Shown here piece by piece: positions 15,422 through 23,216 of a stretch of DNA of 42,846 bases. Source of the stretch: an uncultured Mycoplasmatota bacterium (lineage in GTDB: Bacteria; Bacillota_I; Bacilli_A; RF39; UBA660); the NCBI GenBank assembly GCA_900543675.1, contig UQRY01000013.1:1-42846 (forward strand). The letters are read 5' to 3'. Every line of letters starts with the position of its first letter. The stretch's first letter is position 1. Under the pieces are notes generated by a model. It searched no databases and was not told where the DNA came from. It saw nothing but the letters and a program-made list of their open reading frames with translations. The translations under genes were made by a program, and so were the position numbers.

Positions 15422-15982
15422 ATGAAAATTAGATTAGCCGCTAGCTTACAAGCGGACAGTATCGTCGATGGCGAGGGAATCAGAACTGTAATTTGGACCC
15501 AAGGTTGTCCCCATCATTGCCCAGGTTGTCATAACCCTGATACTCATGATTTTCTAGATGGAAAAGAGTTTGATGTTGAAGAGATTATGGCAGAACTGGA
15601 TAAACTAGAAGATCAAGATGGTTTGACTTTTTCTGGCGGGGACCCCTTCGTTCAGCCGGGTGCTTGCTACGCTATCGCTAAATATGCCAAATCGAAAGAT
15701 TGGAATATATGGTGCTATACAGGCTATCTTTTCGAAGATTTAATTAAACTGTCACACACTAATCGCGATATCACCAACTTCTTAAATTATATTGATGTAT
15801 TAGTCGATGGAAAATTTGTCCTTGCGAAAAGAAGCCTCAGCACCGCCTATCGTGGAAGTACCAATCAAAGAATTATAGATGTAAAGAAAAGCTTAAAAGC
15901 CGGGCATGTGATCACAATTGATAAGTACGATCACAAAGAAGAAATGCGAACCAAACCAAAACCGGTAGGGCTATATCTTTAA
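15422..15982 (+). CDS. nrdG: Anaerobic ribonucleotide reductase activase NrdG
   Basis: A 186-residue radical SAM enzyme that generates the glycyl radical of class III ribonucleotide reductase from S-adenosylmethionine and a reduced [4Fe-4S] cluster. Seen: the cluster motif CPHHCPGC (about 30-37) after VDGEGIRTVIWTQG, the SAM-binding FSGGDP (about 75-80), and WCYTGY (about 97-102). Length is a little above the usual 155-175. Its target Gly is in the 60-residue protein immediately upstream, three bases away, so all three genes form one operon. A terminator follows directly. Confidence 0.95.
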   Translation: MKIRLAASLQADSIVDGEGIRTVIWTQGCPHHCPGCHNPDTHDFLDGKEFDVEEIMAELDKLEDQDGLTFSGGDPFVQPGACYAIAKYAKSKDWNIWCYTGYLFEDLIKLSHTNRDITNFLNYIDVLVDGKFVLAKRSLSTAYRGSTNQRIIDVKKSLKAGHVITIDKYDHKEEMRTKPKPVGLYL

Positions 15983-16006
15983 AAAAGAGGGAAGGCCTCT
16001 TTTTGT
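15982..16006 (+). terminator. Terminator of the nrdD-nrdG operon
   Basis: AAAAAGAGG (15982-15990) / CCTCTTTTT (15996-16004). Confidence 0.85.
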
Positions 16007-16124
16007 TTGGAAAAATATATTTAAAAGTATACTTCCGTCTAAAAATCAATAAAAAGTAAAGACAAAGAGAAAAATATTTGCTAAAATAAAATAGAAAATA
16101 AAAAGAAATAAAAGGAGTGGAAAA

Positions 16125-16592
16125 ATGAAAATAAAAAAAGAGCAGTTAATTCCTATAATTATAGTTGTTTTAGGACTAATCTTAGTCATCGTTGGTGTTA
16201 TTCTGTTAACGCAAAATAAAGATTCTGAGCAAAATAATAATAACAATACTCAAGAGACTTTAGCGAAAGAATATTTCTGTACTCGTGAATTATCAACCGA
16301 TGAGTATGAAATGAAGAGTGAATATCATATCTATGCCGATGATAACGGAAATTTAATTAGAAATCAATTCAACATGAAAACCACATATTTAACTGATGAA
16401 TTATACCAACAATATACAGCAGATAGTAGTCAATATGAAGATCCGATGACAACTTACGATCCTGAAACACGAACAGTAACTGTATCTTCAGATTATCAAT
16501 ATGATACTGGCGAAGGCGCAACGATTATCAATTTCAAAGAGTTTAAAGAAGAAATTGAAAGTAATGAATTTGTCTGTACGAGTATAGAATAA
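16125..16592 (+). CDS. Membrane-anchored hypothetical protein
   Basis: A 155-residue protein I do not recognise. A short basic start is followed by one strong membrane span (about 9-29, IIIVVLGLILVIVGVILL), an Asn-rich linker (NNNNN, about 37-43), and a polar extracellular domain of about 105 residues. That domain has one Cys near each end (YFCTRE and FVCTSIE), well placed for a disulfide. The alternating short strands suggest a small beta-rich domain. AAGGAGTGG precedes the ATG. It is a single gene between two terminators. Confidence 0.65.
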   Translation: MKIKKEQLIPIIIVVLGLILVIVGVILLTQNKDSEQNNNNNTQETLAKEYFCTRELSTDEYEMKSEYHIYADDNGNLIRNQFNMKTTYLTDELYQQYTADSSQYEDPMTTYDPETRTVTVSSDYQYDTGEGATIINFKEFKEEIESNEFVCTSIE

Positions 16593-16617
16593 AGATCAAG
16601 TCAATTGATCTTTTTCT
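16591..16617 (+). terminator. Terminator after the anchored hypothetical protein
   Basis: AAAGATCAA (16591-16599) / TTGATCTTT (16605-16613), followed by T. Confidence 0.8.
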
Positions 16618-16717
16618 ATGAACCAGAAAAAATTCTAAAAGAAAAAAATAAATAGATGCCTATATAAAACTGGAAAAGGACTAGTAAAAAATCAACTAAG
16701 GAAAGGAAAATAAGAAG

Positions 16718-17533
16718 ATGGAGGAAAAAGTATTACTCGCTAAACCGATAAAAGAACACATGTTTACACAGTTAAATACGAAAATATCAGAAATTAAACA
16801 ACCATTAAAATTAGTTGTTTTTCAGATCGATCCTACTCCAGAAAGTCAAATCTTTCTAGCTAGTAAACAACGTTTGGCTAAACAACTCGGTATTCTATGT
16901 GAAGTGATCCATTATCCTATATCTACATCCGAAGAACAAATAATTGCGAGGATAGAAAAACTAAACAAAGATCATAGCGTGACTGGTATCATGATTCAAA
17001 AACCGATTCCTTCTAAGTATGATTATCAAAATTTAATTGATCATATCGAACCGAAAAAGGATGTCGAAGGCGTGACAAAAAGTCAACAGCAAACTCAAAC
17101 CTTAATCGCCCCAACCGCACGTAGTGTTTTAGCTTTTATCGAATATTATCACATTCCGATTAAGGATCGAACTATCGTAATTATTGGTAGAAGCAACATA
17201 GTCGGTATGCCACTTTATCAGATACTCCATAACCAAACTCAGGTATATTTATGTGGCCATAATACTCCGAATATCCAAGAGATCATTCAAAAAGGGAATC
17301 TCATTATCATCGCGATTGGAGAAAAAGAATGGTTACGAGGAGATATGATTAATCCTAATTGTACCGTAATAGATGTCGGAACCAATTACGAAAATCATAG
17401 AATTTATGGCGATGTCTGTTGGGAAGAAGTCTATCCAAAGGTACAGAAAATCACTCCAGTTCCTAAAGGAGTAGGGGCCTTAACTTCCCTCATGTTGATG
17501 GATAACGTCGTAAGAGCTTACTCACTACAATAA
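16718..17533 (+). CDS. folD: FolD-family tetrahydrofolate enzyme, divergent
   Basis: A 271-residue member of the bifunctional methylenetetrahydrofolate dehydrogenase/cyclohydrolase family, which interconverts 5,10-methylene- and 10-formyl-THF in the cytoplasm. Family marks are clear: GIMIQKPIP, PKKDVEG, GRSNIVGMP (NADP-binding loop), VIDVGTN and TPVPKGVGALT. Several usual residues differ. The catalytic Tyr-x3-Lys pair is FLASK, so Tyr becomes Phe while Lys is kept. The QLPLP motif reads QKPIP, DVDG reads DVEG, and PVPGGVG reads PVPKGVG. It may be a fast-evolving but working FolD in a reduced genome, or may have lost part of the activity. AAGGAAAGG precedes the ATG; no partner gene lies next to it. 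Confidence 0.85.
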   Translation: MEEKVLLAKPIKEHMFTQLNTKISEIKQPLKLVVFQIDPTPESQIFLASKQRLAKQLGILCEVIHYPISTSEEQIIARIEKLNKDHSVTGIMIQKPIPSKYDYQNLIDHIEPKKDVEGVTKSQQQTQTLIAPTARSVLAFIEYYHIPIKDRTIVIIGRSNIVGMPLYQILHNQTQVYLCGHNTPNIQEIIQKGNLIIIAIGEKEWLRGDMINPNCTVIDVGTNYENHRIYGDVCWEEVYPKVQKITPVPKGVGALTSLMLMDNVVRAYSLQ

Positions 17534-17572
17534 TAAAGTAAAAAGTGAGGATAGAATTATCGATAAAGACGT

Positions 17573-17580
17573 GTTATAAT
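17573..17580 (+). promoter_or_regulatory. Extended -10 promoter for the PAP2/DgkA pair
   Basis: TGTTATAAT-type extended -10 (TATAAT at 17575-17580), 40 bases before the PAP2 start. No good -35 is visible. Confidence 0.5.
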
Positions 17581-17619
17581 CTATAAATAAGAGAATAAAC
17601 GACAAAGAAGCGGTGAAAT

Positions 17620-18261
17620 ATGAAACAAAAAAACATCAGTATTAGTAAATTCTTATATAAAAATATTCGGTGGATTCTTTTCGTAATCGCCTTACTTATT
17701 TTCTTTCTTCTAGCTATAACGATACTCAATCAAGGAGAATTTGCCTTTGACGAACAAGCATTTAAAGTACTAAAAAATTGGGAAAGTCCAGGCTTAACCG
17801 CTTTCTTCAAAACAGTTACTGCCTTAGCTAGTGCCCCAGTATTAATTCTATTTTGTCTTTTGATTTTTATTTTTATCAAAAAAAGAACCTATTTTTATTT
17901 AGTTGGGCTTAACTTAATCAATACTGTAGTATTAAATAGCGCCTTAAAGTCTATCTTTAGAAGAGAAAGACCGATAGAATCGATCATTGAAGAAAGTGGA
18001 TATAGTTTTCCCTCAGGACACTCCATGGCGTCTCTTGCCTTTTATGGATTCCTAATTTATTTACTATATAAAAGTTCTATTCAAAAGAAATTAAAAATAT
18101 TTTTAATTACCGTTTTAGTGATAATCATTATCCTAATCGGTACTTCTAGGATTTACTTAGGTGTACATTATCTAAGTGATGTGTTGGCTGGGTTTAGTTT
18201 TACCCTTGCTTATTTAATCATCTTTACCAAATTAATTACCAATTATACGAAGGAGAAGTAA
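17620..18261 (+). CDS. PAP2-family membrane phosphatase
   Basis: A 213-residue integral membrane enzyme with about six spans. The three phosphatase motifs are complete: KSIFRRERP (KxxxxxxRP), FPSGHSM (PSGH) and SRIYLGVHYLSD (SRx5HxxxD). Such enzymes remove phosphate from phosphatidic acid, phosphatidylglycerol phosphate or undecaprenyl pyrophosphate on the outer face of the membrane. The next gene, one base after its stop, encodes a DgkA/UdpK-type lipid kinase. This makes recycling of undecaprenyl phosphate or of diacylglycerol the likely shared job. A GpsB- or FtsX-type partner is not present. The substrate is an inference from the pairing. Confidence 0.9.
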   Translation: MKQKNISISKFLYKNIRWILFVIALLIFFLLAITILNQGEFAFDEQAFKVLKNWESPGLTAFFKTVTALASAPVLILFCLLIFIFIKKRTYFYLVGLNLINTVVLNSALKSIFRRERPIESIIEESGYSFPSGHSMASLAFYGFLIYLLYKSSIQKKLKIFLITVLVIIIILIGTSRIYLGVHYLSDVLAGFSFTLAYLIIFTKLITNYTKEK

Positions 18262-18262
18262 C

Positions 18263-18658
18263 ATGAAAAAGAAGTTTAAAAAAATAGTTAATGAGCCACT
18301 ATGGAGAAGTTTCTATTATGCCTTTCAGGGAATGAGACATTGTATTGAAACAGAAAGAAATATGTTGATCCATTTTTGCGCCTTTTGTTTAGTTATTTTC
18401 TGTGGTTTTTTCTTCCAAATTTCTAGTAGTGAATGGATTGTTTGTCTTTTACTCTGCGCCTCAGTGATGTCAGCAGAACTGATCAATACAGCAGTAGAAA
18501 CGACGATTGATTTATGTATGCCAGATATTCACCCCAAAGCTAAGTTGGCCAAAGATACCGCTGCAGGAGCAGTCTTAGTCATCGCCATTGCTGCTTTTAT
18601 TATCGGATTGATTATCTTTTTACCTAAAGTGATTGCTTTCATAGAATCTTTGCTTTAA
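18263..18658 (+). CDS. dgkA: DgkA-type diacylglycerol/undecaprenol kinase
   Basis: A 131-residue membrane kinase with three spans. Seen: the N-terminal amphipathic region WRSFYYAFQGMRHCIETERN, then the family signature with ELINTAVETTIDL (about 73-85) and the conserved AKLAKDTAAGAVL (about 93-105). In Gram-positive bacteria this family usually phosphorylates undecaprenol, feeding cell-wall synthesis, rather than diacylglycerol. One base separates it from the PAP2 phosphatase gene, so the two are co-translated. The C-terminus is a third span ending soon after the active site, as is typical. Confidence 0.9.
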   Translation: MKKKFKKIVNEPLWRSFYYAFQGMRHCIETERNMLIHFCAFCLVIFCGFFFQISSSEWIVCLLLCASVMSAELINTAVETTIDLCMPDIHPKAKLAKDTAAGAVLVIAIAAFIIGLIIFLPKVIAFIESLL

Positions 18659-18672
18659 TACGAAAAGTGATG

Positions 18673-18707
18673 AAATATCGTTCCTTTATTGGAGCGATAT
18701 TTTATTT
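18673..18707 (+). terminator. Terminator after dgkA
   Basis: AAATATCGTTCC (18673-18684) pairs with GGAGCGATATTT (18691-18702) with one G-T pair, and a T-rich tail follows. Confidence 0.8.
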
Positions 18708-18770
18708 TACATATCGTTTTTTAGTAAAGCAAGTAAAAATAAGCCATAATATCTTTTTATCTATTCAATT

Positions 18771-18799
18771 AATTGTCTATGATATAATAATTAACAATT
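18771..18799 (+). promoter_or_regulatory. Promoter and possible operator of the WYL gene
   Basis: A -10 TATAAT lies at 18783-18788. AATTGT (18771-18776) and ACAATT (18794-18799) form an inverted repeat that brackets it, a possible autoregulatory site. No good -35 is visible. Confidence 0.4.
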
Positions 18800-18810
18800 G
18801 AGGTGGCAAT

Positions 18811-19401
18811 ATGGGAAAATTATCCAATATGATGTACATGATTGACTTGTTAAATACAGGGAATATTTACACTTTAAAAGAGTTGTCAGAAAAAATTGGC
18901 GTAACAGAGAGAATGATACGTTATTATAAAAATGAGATATGTAATAATGGGATCGCGATAGAATCTTTTAAAGGTCCGAATGGTGGATATTTCATGATAG
19001 ATAAAATTAAAAATTATACGAGTATTAATAAATATGATATTCAATTATTAGATAGTATATATAATTTCTTATTAGAAAACAATTTTGAATATATAGATAA
19101 ATTTAAAGAATTTTTAGATAAATCAAAAAAAATGTATTCTGTTTATGAGGAGAAAAGTAAATATTTTTCAAATATAGATATAAAAAATCCGGGAGAAACA
19201 GAAAAACTGATTGAAACTGCAATAAATAAAAATGAGAAAGTTGAAATTATATACAATGATTTTGATGGAAGTCAATTAAAGAGAATTATACATCCACTTC
19301 ATTTATTTAAATACAAAGAAGACTATTATGTTACGGCTTTTTGTGAGTTAAGAAATGATATAAGACATTTTGAAATAAAAAGAATTGCTAATATAAAATA
19401 A
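18811..19401 (+). CDS. WYL-domain transcriptional regulator
   Basis: A 196-residue protein with an N-terminal winged helix-turn-helix (about 5-55, LKELSEKIGVTERMIRYYKNE), a helical linker, and a WYL-type sensor domain (about 133-196: VEIIYNDFDG, YYVTAFCELR, RHFEIKRI). It stops right after the RxFxIxRI strand and lacks the WCX extension found in most 300-residue relatives. WYL regulators often control phage-defence or DNA-damage genes and may sense nucleic acid or nucleotides (established for some members). It stands at the head of the HAD-PRTase-PfkB-SIS cluster, in the same direction and equally AT-rich, and is the obvious candidate regulator. AGGTGG precedes the ATG. Confidence 0.82.
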   Translation: MGKLSNMMYMIDLLNTGNIYTLKELSEKIGVTERMIRYYKNEICNNGIAIESFKGPNGGYFMIDKIKNYTSINKYDIQLLDSIYNFLLENNFEYIDKFKEFLDKSKKMYSVYEEKSKYFSNIDIKNPGETEKLIETAINKNEKVEIIYNDFDGSQLKRIIHPLHLFKYKEDYYVTAFCELRNDIRHFEIKRIANIK

Positions 19402-19427
19402 ATAAGACCAAATATTTCATTTTTTAA

Positions 19428-19436
19428 TGTTATAAT
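19428..19436 (+). promoter_or_regulatory. Extended -10 of the HAD-PRTase-PfkB-SIS operon
   Basis: TGTTATAAT, an extended -10 with TATAAT at 19431-19436, 24 bases before the HAD gene. It suggests the four metabolic genes are transcribed separately from the WYL gene. Confidence 0.55.
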
Positions 19437-19459
19437 GCAATTAAGAGGTGAATATATTT

Positions 19460-19975
19460 ATGACAAATGACTACACTTTTATTGACTTAGATGGAGTTAT
19501 ATTAGATTCTGAAAAAAGAATGTTAGAAAGAAAATATGACTTAGGACTTCGTGATCATAAAAACGAAGAGGAGTTTGGTCAATATTTTGAATATACAAAT
19601 TTGCATCCAGAAGAATGGAATTATATACTTAAAGAAGCTAAGCCGATTAATAATTCCGTTGAAATAATAAAAGAACTTGAGAGTTTGAAAAGAAAAATCG
19701 CAATTTTAACAAAAATTCATACTCTTCAAGAGATGAAAGTAAAAATGGAGGTTTTAAGAGAAAATCAAGAAATTACATGTCCAGTTATTTTTGTTCCACC
19801 AGGAGTAAAAAAACATCAAATGATAATTCCAAATACTCAATTATTAGTGGATGATTCCCCTAAAAATATTAATAGTTGGATTGAAAATGGAGGTGTAGGC
19901 TTGATTTTTGATCCATCAATTGACCATGATACTTATGAAAAAGTTAGAAGTTTAGAATTCTTGATAAAGAGGTAG
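19460..19975 (+). CDS. HAD-superfamily 5'-nucleotidase-like phosphatase
   Basis: A 171-residue HAD protein. Motif I is FIDLDGVILDSE (about 7-18) with both catalytic aspartates; motif II is probably in AILTKIH (Thr, about 77); and LLVDDSPKNINSWIENGG (about 129-146) holds the motif IV acidic pair. The late DDSPKNI...W...GG pattern resembles the 5'(3')-deoxyribonucleotidase (NT5C) group, so a nucleotide or sugar phosphate is a reasonable substrate guess. The start is the ATG at 19460, after AGAGGTG; a GTG at 19448 lies within that binding site. The next gene begins five bases after the stop, so they form an operon. Confidence 0.75.
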   Translation: MTNDYTFIDLDGVILDSEKRMLERKYDLGLRDHKNEEEFGQYFEYTNLHPEEWNYILKEAKPINNSVEIIKELESLKRKIAILTKIHTLQEMKVKMEVLRENQEITCPVIFVPPGVKKHQMIIPNTQLLVDDSPKNINSWIENGGVGLIFDPSIDHDTYEKVRSLEFLIKR

Positions 19976-19980
19976 TTGTG

Positions 19981-22311
19981 ATGAAGAAGGATATATTATT
20001 AATAAATTATCTTAAATCATTAGAACAAAAATATCATGCAGTATGCTTTGATATTGATGGAACATTAACAATTAAAGACTCTAAGACTATTGATGATAGA
20101 GCAATAGACATGATTATTAGTCTCTTAAAGAAAAAGATTCCTGTTGTCTTTATAACGGGGCGTGGTGAAGTAGGATTGGACGACTTAAAAAAAGACATTT
20201 ATGATCGCATACGAAATAGTAAAAATATTACTGATAATGATATAAAAAGAATATATGTTTTGACAAATGATGGTGCAAGGTTATTTTATAGTGTAGCTAC
20301 TACGCAAGAAGATTTTTTAGAAGAAAATATTTATATATCAACCAAAGAAGAGTTAAATCAACTATTAATAGTTAATAAAATGATTGAACAGATAAAAGAA
20401 AACTCAATATTTGGTGATTATTTTAACATAACGTATTCAAAAGATTTAAAGACAAATGAAATTATAAATGTAAGAATAGTATTTAATATTAATGATAATA
20501 AAATAATTAATTTAATATTTGAAAACGTAGAAGATTATATAATTAATAGTGATTTAACTGGTGTTCATCTAACAAGAGGTATATATAAAGATAAGTCAGT
20601 TATTCAATTAGGAACTGCTACTAAAGACAAAGCGATCGAAAGAACAGAAAAGATAATTGGTGTACCTCAAAATTCTATGATGAGAATTGGCGATTGCGGC
20701 GATTTGCGGGGTAGTGATTATGCGATGTTAAATTGTAATCAAGGATACAGTGTGGATAAAATAAGCGGTTCTAATAATTCTTGCTTCCCAATATTCGACA
20801 ATCAAGGTAATATAATAAAAGGTGTGGAAGCAACTCTACAATTGGTAAAAAGTGCTAAAATATTACCAACTGTATGTTTAGAAAAAGCAGATAAGAAAAT
20901 CTATACCCATAACTTTGCAGGAGTAGAGAAAAATATAGTATTAGGAAGAAATAAACTTTTAAGTCAATATAATGATATTATTAATGTGAATTTCAATGGT
21001 ATTAGTGGTATAGATGGCTTATTTGATAGGTTTAGTGGCAGTATTAAAGTCCCTATGTATGAGTGGGAACTACTAAAAGATAACCCATTAAAAGAATTAT
21101 GGGCATCGTCTAAAGACGGTAATTTAAAATACTCAATCAGAGATGATAATAATTATCTTTTAAGGGGCTCTGATACTTATTATTATTTTCTTTCAAATAG
21201 AATAAGTATTAACGGTAAAGATATCACTTCAAAAACAGATGTAATAAATTGGCACAAGAATTATTTAGAATTTTTAGAAGATTCATTAAAGGCCTTAACA
21301 ATAACTGATAATATTAATGAAGAAGTAAATAAAAAATTATTACTTGGAATTTTAGACAATTGTAGAAATATCTTGTTGGTTATAATGAATCATAAATTAG
21401 TTTTGAATTATTTTAATGAAAATGTATTATTAGATATGTCTTCATGTAAAAATACTTGTTTCAATCACATTTATCAAAATCTTATGACAGTTGAATATAT
21501 AATGAGTAGTATATGCTTTGAAAATAACTTTTTAATAAACATCGAGGATGTTATAGAAAGTATCAATATTACCAAAAATATAATGGATGATAATTTAAAA
21601 GCTGAGACTATGAATGAAAAGAAAGATGATTATTCAAAAGATTACAGGGCTTATAGAGAAATAGATAATTTTGGAGAAAATTATGTTGCTGTTTCATTGT
21701 ATAAAGAAAAGTGTGATAATAGTCAGTTCGTTAGTGCTTGTGGATTGAGTTACGGTGGTATTGAATTACCAATTATTGCTAAAATAGTTAATCAAAATAA
21801 AGTTGAAAGAGCGTTATTGTTAAGATTTAATGAAGCTGTATCAGGTTATACAAACAAACAGCTTATAGATCTAAGAAAATTTAATATTAAAAATTTTGGC
21901 GGATTGATTAACTCTGAATTTTTTAAAAATGCCAATGTTGATTTATTTGATGATAATGTGTTAACAGGTAAAACATTACAATTAGCTATTAATTCATTAT
22001 ATGATTGCAATATTAATGTAAAAAATATTTGCATTGTTAGATATCCAAGTATTAATAGAATTGATCAAATGTTTTTGAATAGCCCAGCCGCAGTCGATTA
22101 TAACTTGTTTTTTAATTATATATATGGATTGTGTTTTAGCAGTCCATATAGTTGGAAAGATAATGAATGGGAAAATGATAATGGAAAAATTGATTATACA
22201 GATACATTAGGAATCTTTGATTTAAACAGAAAAAAGATAATCGAGTGTTTAAATCATAAATTTAATGAAAATAGTGAGGTTGGAGAATATAAAAGGAGAT
22301 TAGTAAAGTGA
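19981..22311 (+). CDS. HAD phosphatase-phosphoribosyltransferase fusion protein
   Basis: A 776-residue protein I cannot match to a named family. The N-terminal third is a Cof-like HAD hydrolase: VCFDIDGTLT (D24, D26), VFITGRGE (about 58-65), then MRIGDCGDLRGSDYAML (about 237-253) with the motif IV aspartates. The middle (about 290-570) is helical and unassigned. The C-terminal part reads like a type I phosphoribosyltransferase: GLSYGGIELPI (about 589-599) and the PRPP loop LFDDNVLTGKT (D657, D658). The predicted chemistry is transfer or removal of a 5-phosphoribosyl group plus removal of phosphate in one chain. The ATG at 19981 is preferred over the GTG three bases earlier because of its spacing to AGAGGT. 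The last four bases overlap the PfkB start (GTGA). Confidence 0.72.
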   Translation: MKKDILLINYLKSLEQKYHAVCFDIDGTLTIKDSKTIDDRAIDMIISLLKKKIPVVFITGRGEVGLDDLKKDIYDRIRNSKNITDNDIKRIYVLTNDGARLFYSVATTQEDFLEENIYISTKEELNQLLIVNKMIEQIKENSIFGDYFNITYSKDLKTNEIINVRIVFNINDNKIINLIFENVEDYIINSDLTGVHLTRGIYKDKSVIQLGTATKDKAIERTEKIIGVPQNSMMRIGDCGDLRGSDYAMLNCNQGYSVDKISGSNNSCFPIFDNQGNIIKGVEATLQLVKSAKILPTVCLEKADKKIYTHNFAGVEKNIVLGRNKLLSQYNDIINVNFNGISGIDGLFDRFSGSIKVPMYEWELLKDNPLKELWASSKDGNLKYSIRDDNNYLLRGSDTYYYFLSNRISINGKDITSKTDVINWHKNYLEFLEDSLKALTITDNINEEVNKKLLLGILDNCRNILLVIMNHKLVLNYFNENVLLDMSSCKNTCFNHIYQNLMTVEYIMSSICFENNFLINIEDVIESINITKNIMDDNLKAETMNEKKDDYSKDYRAYREIDNFGENYVAVSLYKEKCDNSQFVSACGLSYGGIELPIIAKIVNQNKVERALLLRFNEAVSGYTNKQLIDLRKFNIKNFGGLINSEFFKNANVDLFDDNVLTGKTLQLAINSLYDCNINVKNICIVRYPSINRIDQMFLNSPAAVDYNLFFNYIYGLCFSSPYSWKDNEWENDNGKIDYTDTLGIFDLNRKKIIECLNHKFNENSEVGEYKRRLVK

Positions 22312-23204
22312 GAGTAGTAAGTATAGGTGATCTTGTTATAGATTATTATTATAAAAATGGAAAATTATTAGGGATAAATGGTGGGATGACATCCCATAAT
22401 ATTATCGCTAACTTAGCAAAAATGGGAATTGATACAGCTGTATTTGGAGTATGTGGAGATGACTTTCAAGGTAAAATAGCAATTAAGAGCTTAGAAAATT
22501 TAAATGTTAATACAGAAAATATAAAAATTATCAAATATGTTAGAACACGTTGTTTTCATGTTTCATATTTTGAAAATGATGATAAGTTATCGTTTACTTC
22601 AAAAAAAAGATGTCCGTTTTGTAATAATAAAAAATGGTATGAAGATAGTATGATAGATACTGATGTTATTATTAAAAATATTAATAATGATGATATTTTG
22701 GTATTTGACAATTTAAACGATAAAAATCAATTAGTTATTGATAATACCAATAATAAAAAGATTATTGATTTAGGACAATATTTTGAACTTGAAAGATTAT
22801 CAGATAAAGAAGTGATAGATAAATTAACTAATAAATTTGAAATGATTAATTTCAATGAAAGGGTAACAAAATATTTATTAAAAAGATTAAATCTTAAAAA
22901 TGAACTGGAGTTATATAATCTTTTTAAACCTATTTTCATGACAGTTACACGTGGAGAAGATGGTGCAACATTTATTTATGATAACAAGGAATATAATTTT
23001 AAATTAATTACTAAAGGTAATGTCGTCGATTCAACTGGTGCAGGTGATGCATTTATTTCTAGTATAATTAAGGATTGTATAAAAAATAACTTTAAATATG
23101 ATCCTACTTTATTTGAAAAATGGTATGAAAATTCTAATAAACTTACAGCAAAGGTTGTTCGTAAAATGGGGGCAAGAGGACATATTATGCATTATTTAAA
23201 GTAA
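22308..23204 (+). CDS. PfkB-family carbohydrate/nucleoside kinase
   Basis: A 298-residue ribokinase-fold kinase. Seen: SIGDLVIDYYY at the N-terminus, the substrate-side GG motif (about 24-25, followed by HNIIANLAKMG), GVCGDDFQG (about 47-55), and the C-terminal signature VDSTGAGDAF (about 240-249) with the catalytic Asp and the anion hole. An unusual KKRCPFCNNKKW insertion (about 101-112) carries a CxxC pair that might bind zinc. It begins with GTG inside the previous gene's stop region (GTGA overlap), with AGGAG about 11 bases upstream. PfkB kinases beside SIS proteins occur in Amadori-product (FrlD/FrlB) and heptose pathways, so a 6- or 1-phosphorylated sugar is expected here. Confidence 0.82.
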   Translation: MRVVSIGDLVIDYYYKNGKLLGINGGMTSHNIIANLAKMGIDTAVFGVCGDDFQGKIAIKSLENLNVNTENIKIIKYVRTRCFHVSYFENDDKLSFTSKKRCPFCNNKKWYEDSMIDTDVIIKNINNDDILVFDNLNDKNQLVIDNTNNKKIIDLGQYFELERLSDKEVIDKLTNKFEMINFNERVTKYLLKRLNLKNELELYNLFKPIFMTVTRGEDGATFIYDNKEYNFKLITKGNVVDSTGAGDAFISSIIKDCIKNNFKYDPTLFEKWYENSNKLTAKVVRKMGARGHIMHYLK

Positions 23205-23216
23205 AAAAAGTAAATA

